Positions 1 through 8,769 of a DNA stretch of 64,000 bases are shown piece by piece. How positions within the stretch are numbered: the first letter of the stretch is position 1; each line of letters opens with the position of its first letter. The stretch lies in contig NZ_RYYR01000004.1 in the NCBI RefSeq assembly GCF_003977595.1, forward strand, positions 1 to 64,000, read 5' to 3'. The stretch is from Lysinibacillus antri. Lineage in GTDB: Bacteria; Bacillota; Bacilli; Bacillales_A; Planococcaceae. The position numbers were made by a program, and so were the translations under genes. Under the pieces are notes generated by a model. The model ran no database searches, was not told where the DNA came from, and saw only the letters and a program-made list of their open reading frames with translations.

Positions 1-26
1 TTCAATCGTATGCTTACTTCGCCCCA

Positions 27-86
27 TAAAAAATACCCCCCAATAGATAAACAGATTTTGTTTTTTCATCTGTCTACCTATTGGGG
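27..86 (-). terminator. Intrinsic terminator of the SLH protease gene
   Basis: Perfect 9-bp inverted repeat CCCCAATAG (38-46) / CTATTGGGG (78-86) with an inner ACAGAT/ATCTGT pairing. Read on the minus strand it is followed by a U-rich stretch (complement of 28-35). It sits 36 bases past the protease stop codon, so it fits as that gene's terminator. Confidence 0.75.
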
Positions 87-122
87 AGCATATCACATCA
101 TACCCATTACGTGTTTTTAGTT

Positions 123-2396
123 TTACTTCATATTTGTTCTTAATACAAACGTTTTTGGAAGGTTTGTTTTTGGGGCGATTTCTTCACCAACAATTATTAA
201 ATTACCTTTGTAGTTAAACAGATAAAAACCTTCGCCATCTAGTTTGTATGTGTCCAAAAGTGTAAAGCCTGCATAATCGTATACGAAAAGTAAATCGTCA
301 ATTGTTAAATAAAACTTTGTTAATTCGTTATTAAAGGCAACATCGTAAAATGCCGTATCTAATTCCGTAACAAATTGCATATCCGTTGATTTTAAACGAC
401 TTGCTGTAAAGATCGTTCCATAGTTATTAAAGATATATTTTCCATCTGGCGACAATGACATGTGTGGTAAAAGTTCGTAATCACCATGGTATGGCGAATC
501 AGCGCCTGCTGTAATCATGCCGTTAGAAATCGAGAAGACTTCCATATCTCTAGGTGAAGAATCCGAATCGACTGCATAAATTCGATTTTTACTTGGGTGT
601 AAGAAAATAGAGCTTTGTTGGCGTATCATTTGTGATGACACTTCTTTTCCGGTTTCTTTATTATAACTTTTAATCGTTGTCCATTGACCTGAACCTGATG
701 AAACATAGAAATAGTTATCATCTGCTACGATATCATATGGATCTATTTTTATATTAAATTTATTTTTAATTTCAAATGTTGCCGTATCAACAATAGCAAC
801 TGCACCTTTTTGTAATTCATCCCACCAATAAGAACTATGCTCACCCTGTAGTAATGTAATATAAAGCTCACCATTTGCATAGAATAGGCTTTCTGCTGGT
901 TCATCAAAGGATAATGTTTTTACCTCATTTGTTTCATAGTTAAATGAAATGAGCTCTCCATACGTATTAATTCCATAAATGATAGGTTGGTTATTGTCAT
1001 GTACTACATCAATAAATAGTTCTGAAGTGGTTTGCTTCATTTCTGCTAATAATTGCAACTCACTAGGCGTAGGAGGATTTACTGGAATATATTCATCTAG
1101 TTCTGGAATTTTTTCTTCTTCATTTGAACTAGGTTCGTCCTCTTCTTCAAAGTAGATTTCTGGCATATCGCTAAAAGCTTCCGTTTGAAGTGCTGCAAAT
1201 TTAACTGCTTTAAAAGGCTGTAACATTTGGGCAACATAATCGGATGTAACGGCAAAGTTCAATTCTTCCATCCCAAAAGAGTTCATCCCAATAACAAACC
1301 CTTTCATATTGAAAAGGGGCCCTCCTGAACTACCGAACGTAATTTGTGCAGTGGATTGAATGACATTAACAGTACCAAATTCATCTCTAAATGTTTGTTT
1401 GCCAGAAACAATCCCTTCCGTTACGGAATTTTGCAAACCATATGGACTACCAATCGCAACAACTTTTTCACCTATTTTGATCGAATTGTAGCTAGCAAGA
1501 GGTAAGGCAGGATAGCTAATTTTTCCAGCCGGCTTTACTAAGGCAAGGTCAAGGTATTCATCATATGCAACAACACCTTCAAGCTCAAATTCCTCGCCAT
1601 CATTTGTAATGGCCACTGCTTTAACACCGCCACTGATTACGTGCAAATTCGTAGCAATTAGTTGATTTCCGACGATAAAACCGCTACCCTGTGAAATCAA
1701 TTCGTCATTTTCATCATAAAGTTCTATAATTAAAACACTTTGTGCAAAATTCGCAATTGTTTCTGTATTATGCGAAAAACTAGGATAGCTAACAAAATCT
1801 CTGTCTAATAGGCGAGCTAAAAAGACGGCAAAATGCGCTCGTTTTAATGGTTCATTCGGTCGGAACTTTCCGTCTGTTCCTCCAACCGTAATGTGATGAC
1901 TTGCTAAAGTGTCGATGTATGGATACATGTAATGACTTTTTTTCACATCAGGAAAAGAATATGGAGATGTCCCTTTTAACTGGTAGGCATTGACAAGAAT
2001 AATTGCCATTTGTCCTCTCGTAAGGGTTCCATTAGGATCGAAGCGACCATCACCTTTTCCAGAAATGATGCCAAGTTCAGCCGCTTTGGAAATGGCGTCA
2101 TATCCATAACTTGAAGGCGTGACATCTTTAAAATGGGGGTTAGGTGCATCTTTTAAATCGACGCCCATTTCCCTTAAAATCATTTGGACTGCCTGAAGCC
2201 GTGTAATAGGGTTATTAGGACCAAAATTCCCATTCCCATAGCCATAAATGATTCCTTTATTATTTAGAAACATGATTTCTTCTTTAAATTGCACTACATC
2301 GGGAAAAGTCGTGTTTGCCTGGACTTTGTCGCTTATCGGTATAGTAAAAATAAATATAAGACTAAATAATATATAAAATTGTGACAATCTTTTCAC
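123..2396 (-). CDS. Secreted SLH-domain trypsin-like serine protease with C-terminal propeller-like region
   Basis: A 757-residue exported protein. Residues 1-27 are a signal peptide (MKR, hydrophobic core, ending KVQA). Three S-layer homology repeats follow at about 29-80, 89-142 and 147-197, each with an FPDV/FKDV start and a G-x-F-x-P-N segment, so the protein should bind cell-wall polysaccharide. A DegP/trypsin-like domain occupies about 218-395, with the His in ATNLHVISGG, the Asp in DLALVK and the Ser in FGSSGGP. There is no PDZ domain. After an acidic linker (about 405-430) the last 320 residues look like a YncE/WD40-type beta-propeller; that is inference from repeated SxDGKYI-like strands. 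Divergent from der with a 196-base gap. The start is ATG preceded by a GAGGAG ribosome site. The substrate is unknown. Confidence 0.85.
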   Translation of the reverse strand: MKRLSQFYILFSLIFIFTIPISDKVQANTTFPDVVQFKEEIMFLNNKGIIYGYGNGNFGPNNPITRLQAVQMILREMGVDLKDAPNPHFKDVTPSSYGYDAISKAAELGIISGKGDGRFDPNGTLTRGQMAIILVNAYQLKGTSPYSFPDVKKSHYMYPYIDTLASHHITVGGTDGKFRPNEPLKRAHFAVFLARLLDRDFVSYPSFSHNTETIANFAQSVLIIELYDENDELISQGSGFIVGNQLIATNLHVISGGVKAVAITNDGEEFELEGVVAYDEYLDLALVKPAGKISYPALPLASYNSIKIGEKVVAIGSPYGLQNSVTEGIVSGKQTFRDEFGTVNVIQSTAQITFGSSGGPLFNMKGFVIGMNSFGMEELNFAVTSDYVAQMLQPFKAVKFAALQTEAFSDMPEIYFEEEDEPSSNEEEKIPELDEYIPVNPPTPSELQLLAEMKQTTSELFIDVVHDNNQPIIYGINTYGELISFNYETNEVKTLSFDEPAESLFYANGELYITLLQGEHSSYWWDELQKGAVAIVDTATFEIKNKFNIKIDPYDIVADDNYFYVSSGSGQWTTIKSYNKETGKEVSSQMIRQQSSIFLHPSKNRIYAVDSDSSPRDMEVFSISNGMITAGADSPYHGDYELLPHMSLSPDGKYIFNNYGTIFTASRLKSTDMQFVTELDTAFYDVAFNNELTKFYLTIDDLLFVYDYAGFTLLDTYKLDGEGFYLFNYKGNLIIVGEEIAPKTNLPKTFVLRTNMK

Positions 2397-2592
2397 ATAT
2401 GCAGCTCCTCTCTATTTTCTACTATATAATAATAGAGTTTAAGGCAATTAGCTTGATGTAAGTTATGGCAAAAAATCTTATAGAAATTACTATTTCCTTA
2501 TTGTATTTGGCATTTTTGAAGTGAAAAAATGATATCCACAATAATTTCGTGTATAATACGAAAAGATAAGAATTTGGAAGGATGAAGTACAG
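2397..2592. promoter_or_regulatory. Divergent promoter region, SLH protease / der
   Basis: AT-rich 196-base gap between divergently transcribed genes. On the plus strand a TATAAT (2552-2557) lies about 35 bases before the der start, with only a weak -35 candidate ATGATA 17 bases upstream. On the minus strand TATATAATAATAG-like sequence near 2423-2436 may serve the protease. No other structure seen. Confidence 0.45.
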
Positions 2593-3903
2593 ATGACAAA
2601 ACCAGTAATCGCCATCGTAGGTCGTCCGAACGTTGGAAAATCAACAATATTTAATCGTATTGTTGGTGAACGGGTATCAATCGTGGAAGATATTCCAGGT
2701 GTAACGCGTGACCGCATCTATAGTTCGGCAGATTGGTTAACACATGAATTTAACATAATTGATACAGGTGGAATTGAAATAGGAGACGAACCATTCCTAG
2801 ATCAAATTCGTCAGCAAGCTGAAATTGCTATTGACGAGGCAGATGTCATTATTTTTATGACAAATGGACGTGAAGGGGTAACATTAGCGGATGAACAAGT
2901 GGCTAAAATTTTGTATAAAACAAAAAAACCGATTGTTCTAGCAGTTAATAAAATCGATAACCCAGATATGCGTGAAATGATCTATGATTTCTATTCCTTA
3001 GGCTTTGGGGAACCTTTCCCAATTTCAGGATCTCATGGGTTAGGTCTTGGGGATTTATTAGACGAATGTGCGAAACATTTCCCGAAAGAAGATGAAGAGC
3101 AATATCCAGATGAAACAATTAAATTTAGTTTGATTGGGCGTCCAAATGTAGGGAAATCCTCATTGGTAAATGCATTTTTAGGACAAGAGCGAGTGATTGT
3201 TAGTGATGTAGCAGGAACGACACGCGACGCCATTGATACGCCATACTCTTATGATGGACAAGACTATGTCATCATTGACACAGCCGGGATGCGTAAAAAA
3301 GGGAAGGTTTATGAAACGACAGAGAAATATTCTGTGTTAAGAGCCTTAAGAGCCATTGAACGTTCCGATGTTGTTTTAGTTGTATTCAATGCAGAAGAAG
3401 GTATTCAAGAACAAGATAAAAAAATTGCCGGATATGCTCATGAAGCAGGAAAAGCAGTCATTATCGTTGTGAATAAGTGGGATGCCATTGAAAAAGATGA
3501 AAAAACAATGAATCATTACACACAACAAATTCGTGAACATTTCTTATTCTTACACTATGCACCAATTATTTTCGTTTCAGCTAAAACGAAACAACGCGTA
3601 CATCAAATTTTAGAAATTGTACAACGTGTAAGCGAAAACCATGCAATGCGTATTCAATCATCTATTTTAAATGAAGTCATTGAAGATGCCATTGCACGTA
3701 ACCCAGCACCAGCAGATAAAGGGCGCCGTTTACGTATTTACTACACAACACAAGTTGCAGTGAAGCCACCAACATTCGTTACATTTGTAAATGATCCAGA
3801 ATTAATGCATTTCTCTTATGAACGGTTCCTAGAAAATCGTATTCGTGAAACATTCGATTTTGAGGGGACACCAATTCGTTTAATTGCACGTGCACGCGAG
3901 TAA
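2593..3903 (+). CDS. der: Ribosome-assembly GTPase Der (EngA)
   Basis: A 436-residue double-GTPase that acts in assembly of the 50S ribosomal subunit. Two complete G domains are visible: G1 GRPNVGKST at about residue 9 and again GRPNVGKSS at about 182, DTGG and DTAG G3 motifs, and two NKxD motifs (NKID, NKWD). The C-terminal 80 residues form the KH-like domain ([10 protein letters not shown]). The length matches the family (436 in B. subtilis). The start is ATG after GGAAGGATG. As in B. subtilis, gpsA follows directly, 22 bases downstream. Confidence 0.98.
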   Translation: MTKPVIAIVGRPNVGKSTIFNRIVGERVSIVEDIPGVTRDRIYSSADWLTHEFNIIDTGGIEIGDEPFLDQIRQQAEIAIDEADVIIFMTNGREGVTLADEQVAKILYKTKKPIVLAVNKIDNPDMREMIYDFYSLGFGEPFPISGSHGLGLGDLLDECAKHFPKEDEEQYPDETIKFSLIGRPNVGKSSLVNAFLGQERVIVSDVAGTTRDAIDTPYSYDGQDYVIIDTAGMRKKGKVYETTEKYSVLRALRAIERSDVVLVVFNAEEGIQEQDKKIAGYAHEAGKAVIIVVNKWDAIEKDEKTMNHYTQQIREHFLFLHYAPIIFVSAKTKQRVHQILEIVQRVSENHAMRIQSSILNEVIEDAIARNPAPADKGRRLRIYYTTQVAVKPPTFVTFVNDPELMHFSYERFLENRIRETFDFEGTPIRLIARARE

Positions 3904-3925
3904 CGAAACTTAAGGGGGTTTATAG

Positions 3926-4939
3926 ATGGGTAATGTAACGGTTTTAGGTGCAGGTTCTTGGGGAACAGCTTTAGCAATCGTTTTGGCTGAAAATGGACAT
4001 AATACCCTATTATGGACACATCGTGAGAACCAAGCAAACGAAATTAATGAAAAACATACAAATCAGCAATACTTACCAGAAATCATGTTACCGAACAACT
4101 TATTTGCAACAAGTAACTTAGAAGAAGCTGTAGCTACTTCTGAAATGGTCGTTGTGGCAGTGCCGACAAAGGCAATCCGTGAAGTTTGTGAAAAAATGAT
4201 GACGTTTTTAACAAGGAAAGTGCTATTTGTTCATGTATCTAAAGGGATTGAACCCGATTCACTTATGCGAATTTCTGAAATGCTCGAAGAAAGCTTATCA
4301 CCAACTGTTATCGAAGACATTGTTGTGTTATCAGGCCCTAGCCATGCAGAAGAGGTTGTCTTACATCACCCAACTACGATTACGGCTGCAAGTAGCAACT
4401 TACATGCAGCGGAAAAAGTTCAAGATTTATTTATGAACCAATATTTCCGTGTCTACACAAATGATGATGTGGTCGGTGTTGAGTTAGGTGGCGCGTTAAA
4501 AAATGTTATCGCGCTTGCGGCGGGTATTTCGGATGGGTTAGATTATGGAGATAATGCAAAAGCGGCATTAATTACCCGTGGACTTGCCGAGATCACTCGA
4601 TTGGGCGTTAAAATGGGCGGTAACCCATTTACATTTGCAGGACTTACAGGAATGGGCGATTTAATCGTGACATGTACAAGTGTTCATTCGCGTAACTGGC
4701 GAGCGGGTAATCTGTTAGGCAAAGGCATGAAGCTCGAGCAGGTGCTAGATGAAATGGGTATGGTAGTTGAAGGTGTTCGAACAACTAAAGCGGCCTACCA
4801 ATTATCATTGAAATATGAAGTGCCAATGCCGATTACGACAGCTCTTTACGATATTTTATTTAATAGTAAAGATCCGAAAGTTGCGGTAGATGAATTAATG
4901 ATTCGTATGAAAAAACGAGAAATTGATGATTTGCACTAA
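3926..4939 (+). CDS. gpsA: NAD(P)H-dependent glycerol-3-phosphate dehydrogenase
   Basis: A 337-residue cytosolic enzyme that reduces dihydroxyacetone phosphate to sn-glycerol-3-phosphate, the backbone precursor for phospholipids and teichoic acids. The N-terminal Rossmann motif is [10 protein letters not shown] (about residues 7-16). The catalytic-lysine segment is [17 protein letters not shown], followed by the GLAEITRLG substrate-binding region. The length is typical. The ribosome site is AAGGGGG, 8 bases before ATG. A terminator follows at 4949-5004, so der-gpsA probably ends there. Confidence 0.98.
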   Translation: MGNVTVLGAGSWGTALAIVLAENGHNTLLWTHRENQANEINEKHTNQQYLPEIMLPNNLFATSNLEEAVATSEMVVVAVPTKAIREVCEKMMTFLTRKVLFVHVSKGIEPDSLMRISEMLEESLSPTVIEDIVVLSGPSHAEEVVLHHPTTITAASSNLHAAEKVQDLFMNQYFRVYTNDDVVGVELGGALKNVIALAAGISDGLDYGDNAKAALITRGLAEITRLGVKMGGNPFTFAGLTGMGDLIVTCTSVHSRNWRAGNLLGKGMKLEQVLDEMGMVVEGVRTTKAAYQLSLKYEVPMPITTALYDILFNSKDPKVAVDELMIRMKKREIDDLH

Positions 4940-4948
4940 AAAGAAATT

Positions 4949-5004
4949 GGAGAGCCGCAGTTTAGTATGGTTGATTATAAGTTAGGCAACGGTTCTCCGT
5001 TTTT
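4949..5004 (+). terminator. Intrinsic terminator after gpsA
   Basis: GGAGAGCCG (4949-4957) pairs with CGGTTCTCC (4990-4998), one G-U wobble, followed by GTTTTTC. The loop is long (32 bases), so the strength is uncertain. Confidence 0.7.
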
Positions 5005-5011
5005 CTTACTG

Positions 5012-5166
5012 AATAAGAAAGTATAAAATTTCGAGTTGGAATTAATGTCTAGCTCCAGCACCCTAGCCCCTCGGAAACTTCAACTTCCTCCTACACATGC
5101 AAGCATGCTTGTCGGAAGTCGAAAGAATTTTCGGGGCTCGCGCGAGGGTGCTTCCGCTTTTCCTAT
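5012..5166 (+). repeat. Intergenic hairpin repeat, copy 1
   Basis: The first of five related elements in the window (others at 8603, 10441, 22562 and 58541). It begins AAGAAAGTATAAAATTT and ends with a CTTCCGCTTTTC-type tail. Inside, AGCACCCT and AGCCCC near 5053-5070 are complementary to GGGGCT and AGGGTGCT near 5132-5152, so an RNA copy would fold into a long interrupted hairpin. An open reading frame across it is a by-product of the repeat. A further GGAGGTA/TACCTCC hairpin followed by TCTTCTTTT lies at 5169-5200. Confidence 0.8.
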
Positions 5167-5321
5167 GTGGAGGTATATAAATTGTACCTCCTCTTCTTTT
5201 GATTTCTTTTTGTCGAAATATGATACATAAAAGTTTTGAAAGGTGGTTTTTCAATTTGTATTTACCATTTATTTCAATGGACCGATTTGTACTAGCTTCC
5301 TCCAGAGGACCACTTGCAAGT

Positions 5322-5516
5322 ATGCATTCTCTTGATGTGATGTGGGTTTCTTTCTATTCAATTGGAGCCATGTTAATCTCGGTTCTAATCGTTTCAGCAG
5401 CACGTAAATGGGTGAACAATGGCGTTTTATCGTTCATCATCCGCCTGTTTGCATTTGGCTTATTTGCAATAGGATCACTGTTAATGGTACTTGTTGTATT
5501 TACATGGCCAAATTAA
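5322..5516 (+). CDS. yphE: Small membrane protein, YphE/DUF2768 family
   Basis: A 64-residue protein in the position of B. subtilis yphE (gpsA-yphE-yphF-spoIVA). It has two hydrophobic segments, at about 8-27 and 36-60, with a short RKWVNN loop between them, so it should be a two-helix membrane protein. The function is not known. Start choice: ATG 5322 begins with the MHSLDVMWVSF segment that I expect at the N-terminus of this family, with AGAGGA 12 bases upstream. An in-frame TTG at 5256 has a better spaced AAAGGTGG and would add 22 residues, so the start is unsettled. Confidence 0.75.
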   Translation: MHSLDVMWVSFYSIGAMLISVLIVSAARKWVNNGVLSFIIRLFAFGLFAIGSLLMVLVVFTWPN

Positions 5517-5547
5517 TATTACGATGTCAAAAGAGGTGAAATAACCA

Positions 5548-6267
5548 ATGAAAAGAAAATGGAGCATGTTCGGAATTCTTCTAATTTCATCAATCCTATT
5601 ATCTGGGTGTCTATTCCCTGAAGAAGAGAAGGCTGGTAATCAAATACCTTATCAAGATCAATTAGATGCGGTCCAAACGGCTGTTGAACAATTCCAAGCC
5701 GATACAGGTGTACTTCCTATTAAAACAAGAGATATGGAAACAGATATCTTTATTAAATACCCAATTGACTTTTCGAAATTAGTTCCGAAATATATGGCCA
5801 ATCCACCTACAAACTCCTATGAAAAGGGTGGTATTTTCCAATATATCATTTGGGATGCAGAAGAAAACCCAACCGTCAAGTTAGTGGATTTACGTGCAGC
5901 CGAAAGAATTCGGGAATTAAATATTTATTTTATTGGAACACTTTATCCAACATTTAAAGAAAAAATATCAGATTATATTTATACAATTGATTACGAGAAA
6001 ATTGGAATAAAAGAAGAAATAACGGTGCCAAGTCCATACTCGAATAATCATCTACCTTTAATTGTTACAACAGAAGGGGATATTTTTGTTGATTATTCCG
6101 TAGATATGAATTTATTCTTACAAGATAATAACTTGAAACCAGAACCAGGGGAAGATATTCGTTATTTATTAGTAGATAAATATCCGGTTGTTCCAGCATA
6201 TTCTTTACCATATACAGTTGATGAAAACAACGAGCCTGTCTTTATGTATGATCCAACAAAAGAATAA
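5548..6267 (+). CDS. yphF: Putative lipoprotein YphF
   Basis: A 239-residue predicted lipoprotein. It has a basic MKRK start, a hydrophobic stretch and a lipobox LLSGC, so lipidation is expected at the Cys near residue 21. The mature part is hydrophilic with no motif I can assign. Position and length agree with B. subtilis YphF (244 residues), located before spoIVA. Ribosome site GAGGTG, 13 bases before ATG. Terminated by the hairpin at 6292-6338. Function unknown. Confidence 0.85.
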   Translation: MKRKWSMFGILLISSILLSGCLFPEEEKAGNQIPYQDQLDAVQTAVEQFQADTGVLPIKTRDMETDIFIKYPIDFSKLVPKYMANPPTNSYEKGGIFQYIIWDAEENPTVKLVDLRAAERIRELNIYFIGTLYPTFKEKISDYIYTIDYEKIGIKEEITVPSPYSNNHLPLIVTTEGDIFVDYSVDMNLFLQDNNLKPEPGEDIRYLLVDKYPVVPAYSLPYTVDENNEPVFMYDPTKE

Positions 6268-6291
6268 AATATGATTAGGTAGTCATTAAAC

Positions 6292-6338
6292 TGCTAGCAA
6301 ACTCGTACACTATTAGTGCAAGTGAGCTAGCTTTTTTT
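6292..6338 (+). terminator. Intrinsic terminator after yphF
   Basis: GCTAGC (6293-6298) pairs with GCTAGC (6326-6331), with inner ACT/AGT and CAC/GTG pairing, followed by seven T. It separates yphF from spoIVA. Confidence 0.85.
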
Positions 6339-6348
6339 ATTCATTATT

Positions 6349-6377
6349 TCATATTTAATGAAACCTAATCATAAACT
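6349..6377 (+). promoter_or_regulatory. Candidate sigma-E promoter of spoIVA
   Basis: TCATATT (6349-6355), a 14-base spacer and CATAAACT (6370-6377) closely match the published sigma-E pattern (ATATT, 13-15 bases, CATACA-T). SpoIVA is a known sigma-E regulon member in B. subtilis. The predicted transcript would start near 6384, only about 18 bases before the proposed start codon. Confidence 0.7.
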
Positions 6378-6401
6378 GAATTACGTAAAGGAGGAGCTAC
6401 A

Positions 6402-7880
6402 ATAGGCGAAGAAATCTTTCATCAAATAGCAGAAAGAACGAATGGGGACGTATATATTGGTGTTGTAGGGCCTGTGAGAGTCGGAAAGTCTACGTTAGTG
6501 AAAAAAATGATGGAGTCCATTGTGCTCCCAAATATTAAAGATGAAGAAGATCGCAAACGAGCACTGGACGAGCTGCCACAAAGTTCACCTGGCCCTGTTA
6601 TTATGACCGCTGAACCTAAGTTTGTTCCTGCACAAGGGACGGAAATCACAATAGGGGAAAGCGAAATTCCTTTCCGCATTCGTTTTGCTGATTGTGTTGG
6701 GTATGTGATTGATGGTGTAAAAGGGTATGAAGATGAAGATGGTCCAAGATATGTAAATTCTCCATGGAGTTCAGAAGCAATTCCATTCCAGGAAGCTGCA
6801 AAAATTGGTACGGATAAAGTGATTCGTGATCACGCAAATATTGGCATTGTCGTGACGACGGACGGTACGGTCAATGGGATTCATCGAAACGCTGTGGAAG
6901 TAGCAGAGGAACAAATTGTAGGTGAATTAAAAGAATTTGGTAAACCTTTTGTTATTGTTTTAAACTGTCAAATGCCAGGGAATAACTATACGCAATCTCT
7001 ACGTAATGAGCTACTTGAAAAGTATAGCGTACCAGTAATTCCAGTAGCAATTGATAAAATGTCTATTAATGATATGGAATATATTTTAAAAGAAGCGCTA
7101 TATGAATTCCCGATCGAAGACATTCAAGTAGAGAAACCAGATTGGCTAGATGTACTTGATATGACGCATCCGCTAAATTTAACGTTGTCGGATGCAGTGG
7201 GGAACGTTTTAAATTCCATCACGAAAATCCGTGATGTTTCTCAAGCGGCTAATGAGCTTCGTGACATTGATTTTGTGGAAGAAAGTGAAATCGAGCGAGT
7301 GGATGCTGGGCTGGGTGTTGCCACAGTTCGTGTTACATTAAAACCTGAAATTTATAAAGCGGTTTGTAATGAATGGCTCGATTCGCCAATTGATACGAAA
7401 AAAGATTGGCTCTTATTTATTAAAGAGGCAGCAGAAGCAAAACAAGCTCATAAACGTTTCAGAGAAGCAATTGAGGAAGCAAGTGATACAGGTTATGGTG
7501 TAACTTTACCAACAATGGAAGAGTTTGAGCCAAGTGAACCGGAAATTATTAAACAAAATAATTTCTATGGTGTTCGCATGAAGGCGTATGCACCTTCGTA
7601 CCATATTATCCGTGTGGATATGGAAACGGAATTTGCCCCATTAATTGGTACCGAATTCTATAGCCAGCAGCTTTTAAAGGATTTACAATATTCTTATAAC
7701 CATGATCGTGAAGCTTTATGGCAAACGCAATTATTTGGTACAACTTTACATGAGGTGTTAAAAGAAGGTATCAAATATAAAATGAATGCTGTACCACCAA
7801 ATGCGAAGAAAAGAATGCGTCAAACAATCGAACGAATGGTTAATGAAGGTGAACGTGGTTTAGTAACTTTCATTATTTAA
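6402..7880 (+). CDS. spoIVA: Stage IV sporulation protein A, spore-coat ATPase, with apparent ATA start
   Basis: SpoIVA is the ATP-hydrolysing morphogenetic protein that polymerises on the forespore surface to form the coat base. The Walker-A-like GPVRVGKST lies at about residues 22-30, followed by DELPQSSPG, EPKFVPAQ, the VDCVGY-like ADCVGY and GVVTTDGT-like segments. The C-terminus is NEGERGLVTFII. The only conventional start (GTG 6474) lies inside the Walker motif and would remove 24 residues conserved in the family. Upstream in the same frame the sole well-placed codon is ATA at 6402, seven bases after AAAGGAGGAGC. From there the protein is 492 residues, exactly the B. subtilis length. 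The in-frame stop at 6372 excludes anything much earlier. Alternatives are a sequencing error in an ATG, or a less favourable codon nearby. Confidence 0.95.
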   Translation: MGEEIFHQIAERTNGDVYIGVVGPVRVGKSTLVKKMMESIVLPNIKDEEDRKRALDELPQSSPGPVIMTAEPKFVPAQGTEITIGESEIPFRIRFADCVGYVIDGVKGYEDEDGPRYVNSPWSSEAIPFQEAAKIGTDKVIRDHANIGIVVTTDGTVNGIHRNAVEVAEEQIVGELKEFGKPFVIVLNCQMPGNNYTQSLRNELLEKYSVPVIPVAIDKMSINDMEYILKEALYEFPIEDIQVEKPDWLDVLDMTHPLNLTLSDAVGNVLNSITKIRDVSQAANELRDIDFVEESEIERVDAGLGVATVRVTLKPEIYKAVCNEWLDSPIDTKKDWLLFIKEAAEAKQAHKRFREAIEEASDTGYGVTLPTMEEFEPSEPEIIKQNNFYGVRMKAYAPSYHIIRVDMETEFAPLIGTEFYSQQLLKDLQYSYNHDREALWQTQLFGTTLHEVLKEGIKYKMNAVPPNAKKRMRQTIERMVNEGERGLVTFII

Positions 7881-7914
7881 GATTGTTTAAAATAAGAATA
7901 ATTGGGATAAAATA

Positions 7915-7963
7915 GTAACAGGATTTTTCATTTTACAGGTGAAAAGTCCTGTTATTTGTTTTT
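7915..7963 (+). terminator. Intrinsic terminator after spoIVA
   Basis: TAACAGGATTTTTCA (7916-7930) pairs with TGAAAAGTCCTGTTA (7940-7954) with one mismatch, followed by a T-rich run to 7963. Confidence 0.85.
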
Positions 7964-8082
7964 TATGTGAAAAAAAGCAATTTTATATAGAAAAACATGG
8001 ACAAATACAGTTGCACCAAGGATTTCTATATGTTACTCTTTTTACATGATTTAGCTCTACCCTTTGAGAGGAGGTGAATGGT

Positions 8083-8355
8083 GTGAATAAAACAGAATTA
8101 GTAAACTCTGTTGCTGAAGCTGCAGGTCTTTCTAAAAAAGACGCTTCTAAAGCAGTTGAAGCTGTATTTGATACAATTCAAGATGCTCTTGCAAAGGGTG
8201 ACAAAGTACAATTAATCGGTTTTGGTAATTTCGAAGTACGTGAACGTGCTGCTAGAAAAGGACGTAATCCACAATCTGGCGAAGAAATCGAAATCGCTGC
8301 AAGCAAGGTACCTGCTTTTAAACCAGGTAAAGCTCTTAAGGATGCTGTAAAATAA
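8083..8355 (+). CDS. hbs: DNA-binding protein HU (HBsu)
   Basis: A 90-residue histone-like protein that bends and compacts DNA as a dimer. The family signature [19 protein letters not shown] is present at about residues 46-64, with [13 protein letters not shown] at the end. The start is GTG 8083: AGGAGG (8069-8074) is 8 bases upstream, and this gives the standard N-terminus [20 protein letters not shown] at 8074 overlaps the ribosome site and is not credible. It follows spoIVA as in B. subtilis and has its own terminator. Confidence 0.97.
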   Translation: MNKTELVNSVAEAAGLSKKDASKAVEAVFDTIQDALAKGDKVQLIGFGNFEVRERAARKGRNPQSGEEIEIAASKVPAFKPGKALKDAVK

Positions 8356-8376
8356 AAATTGTGCGCAAGTTACATA

Positions 8377-8415
8377 GAGCAGTCGTCATGGACAAGCATG
8401 ATGACTGCTCTTTTT
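8377..8415 (+). terminator. Strong intrinsic terminator after hbs
   Basis: Perfect 14-bp stem GAGCAGTCGTCATG (8377-8390) / CATGATGACTGCTC (8397-8410) with a 6-base loop and TTTTT. Confidence 0.95.
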
Positions 8416-8602
8416 ACATTTACATACATAGGTAAAAAAGCGGAATCTAATACATACGAATTTTCTAAACTAATTCAACTAACTATAGGGCAAAATAGCG
8501 ATGAATTGATTATTCATGCGCGGGTTACTTTAAAAAAGAAGAAACGCTTTTTTCGAAGAGAACCAATATGTTATGATTTAATTTGGCAGTCTTTTTTTTG
8601 AA
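8416..8602. other. Intergenic stretch hbs-folE, no convincing gene
   Basis: Between the hbs terminator and repeat copy 2. An 80-codon frame (8359-8601) crosses the terminator and has no ribosome site, so I do not call it. A TATGAT near 8570 could be a -10 element for folE, without a good -35. Nothing else is recognisable. Confidence 0.4.
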
Positions 8603-8753
8603 GGGAAATATAAATTTTGGACTTTGAACAGTGTGTAGCAGCGAACGCTAGCTCGTCGACAACTTCGGTGTTGTCTGCAAGGGCAAAAAGCGCCCTTTTG
8701 TCAGCTCCTCTAGTTGTTGTCGGAGCTTTCGCGAGCGTTCTTCGCTTTTCGAA
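8603..8753 (+). repeat. Intergenic hairpin repeat, copy 2
   Basis: Same family as 5012-5166. It starts AAATATAAATTTTGGACTTT, then GAACAGTGTGTAGC, and ends GAGCGTTCTTCGCTTTTC. Nested inverted repeats are visible: GACAACTTC.GTGTTGTC near 8658-8677, AGGGC/GCCCT near 8679-8696, and GAACGCTAGCTC against GAGCGTTC. It ends 16 bases before the folE start codon, directly abutting its ribosome site, so it would form the folE leader RNA. Confidence 0.75.
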
Positions 8754-8769
8754 GAAGGAGGATAATATT

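Noticed and set aside
5036-5254. Open frames on both strands across 5036-5254
   Set aside because: They consist mainly of repeat copy 1; no ribosome site and low-complexity products.
6474-7880. spoIVA starting at GTG 6474
   Set aside because: Would remove the conserved N-terminus and the start of the Walker motif; no ribosome site precedes it.
8359-8601. 80-codon frame after hbs
   Set aside because: Begins before and runs through the strong hbs terminator, has no ribosome site and no recognisable protein features.
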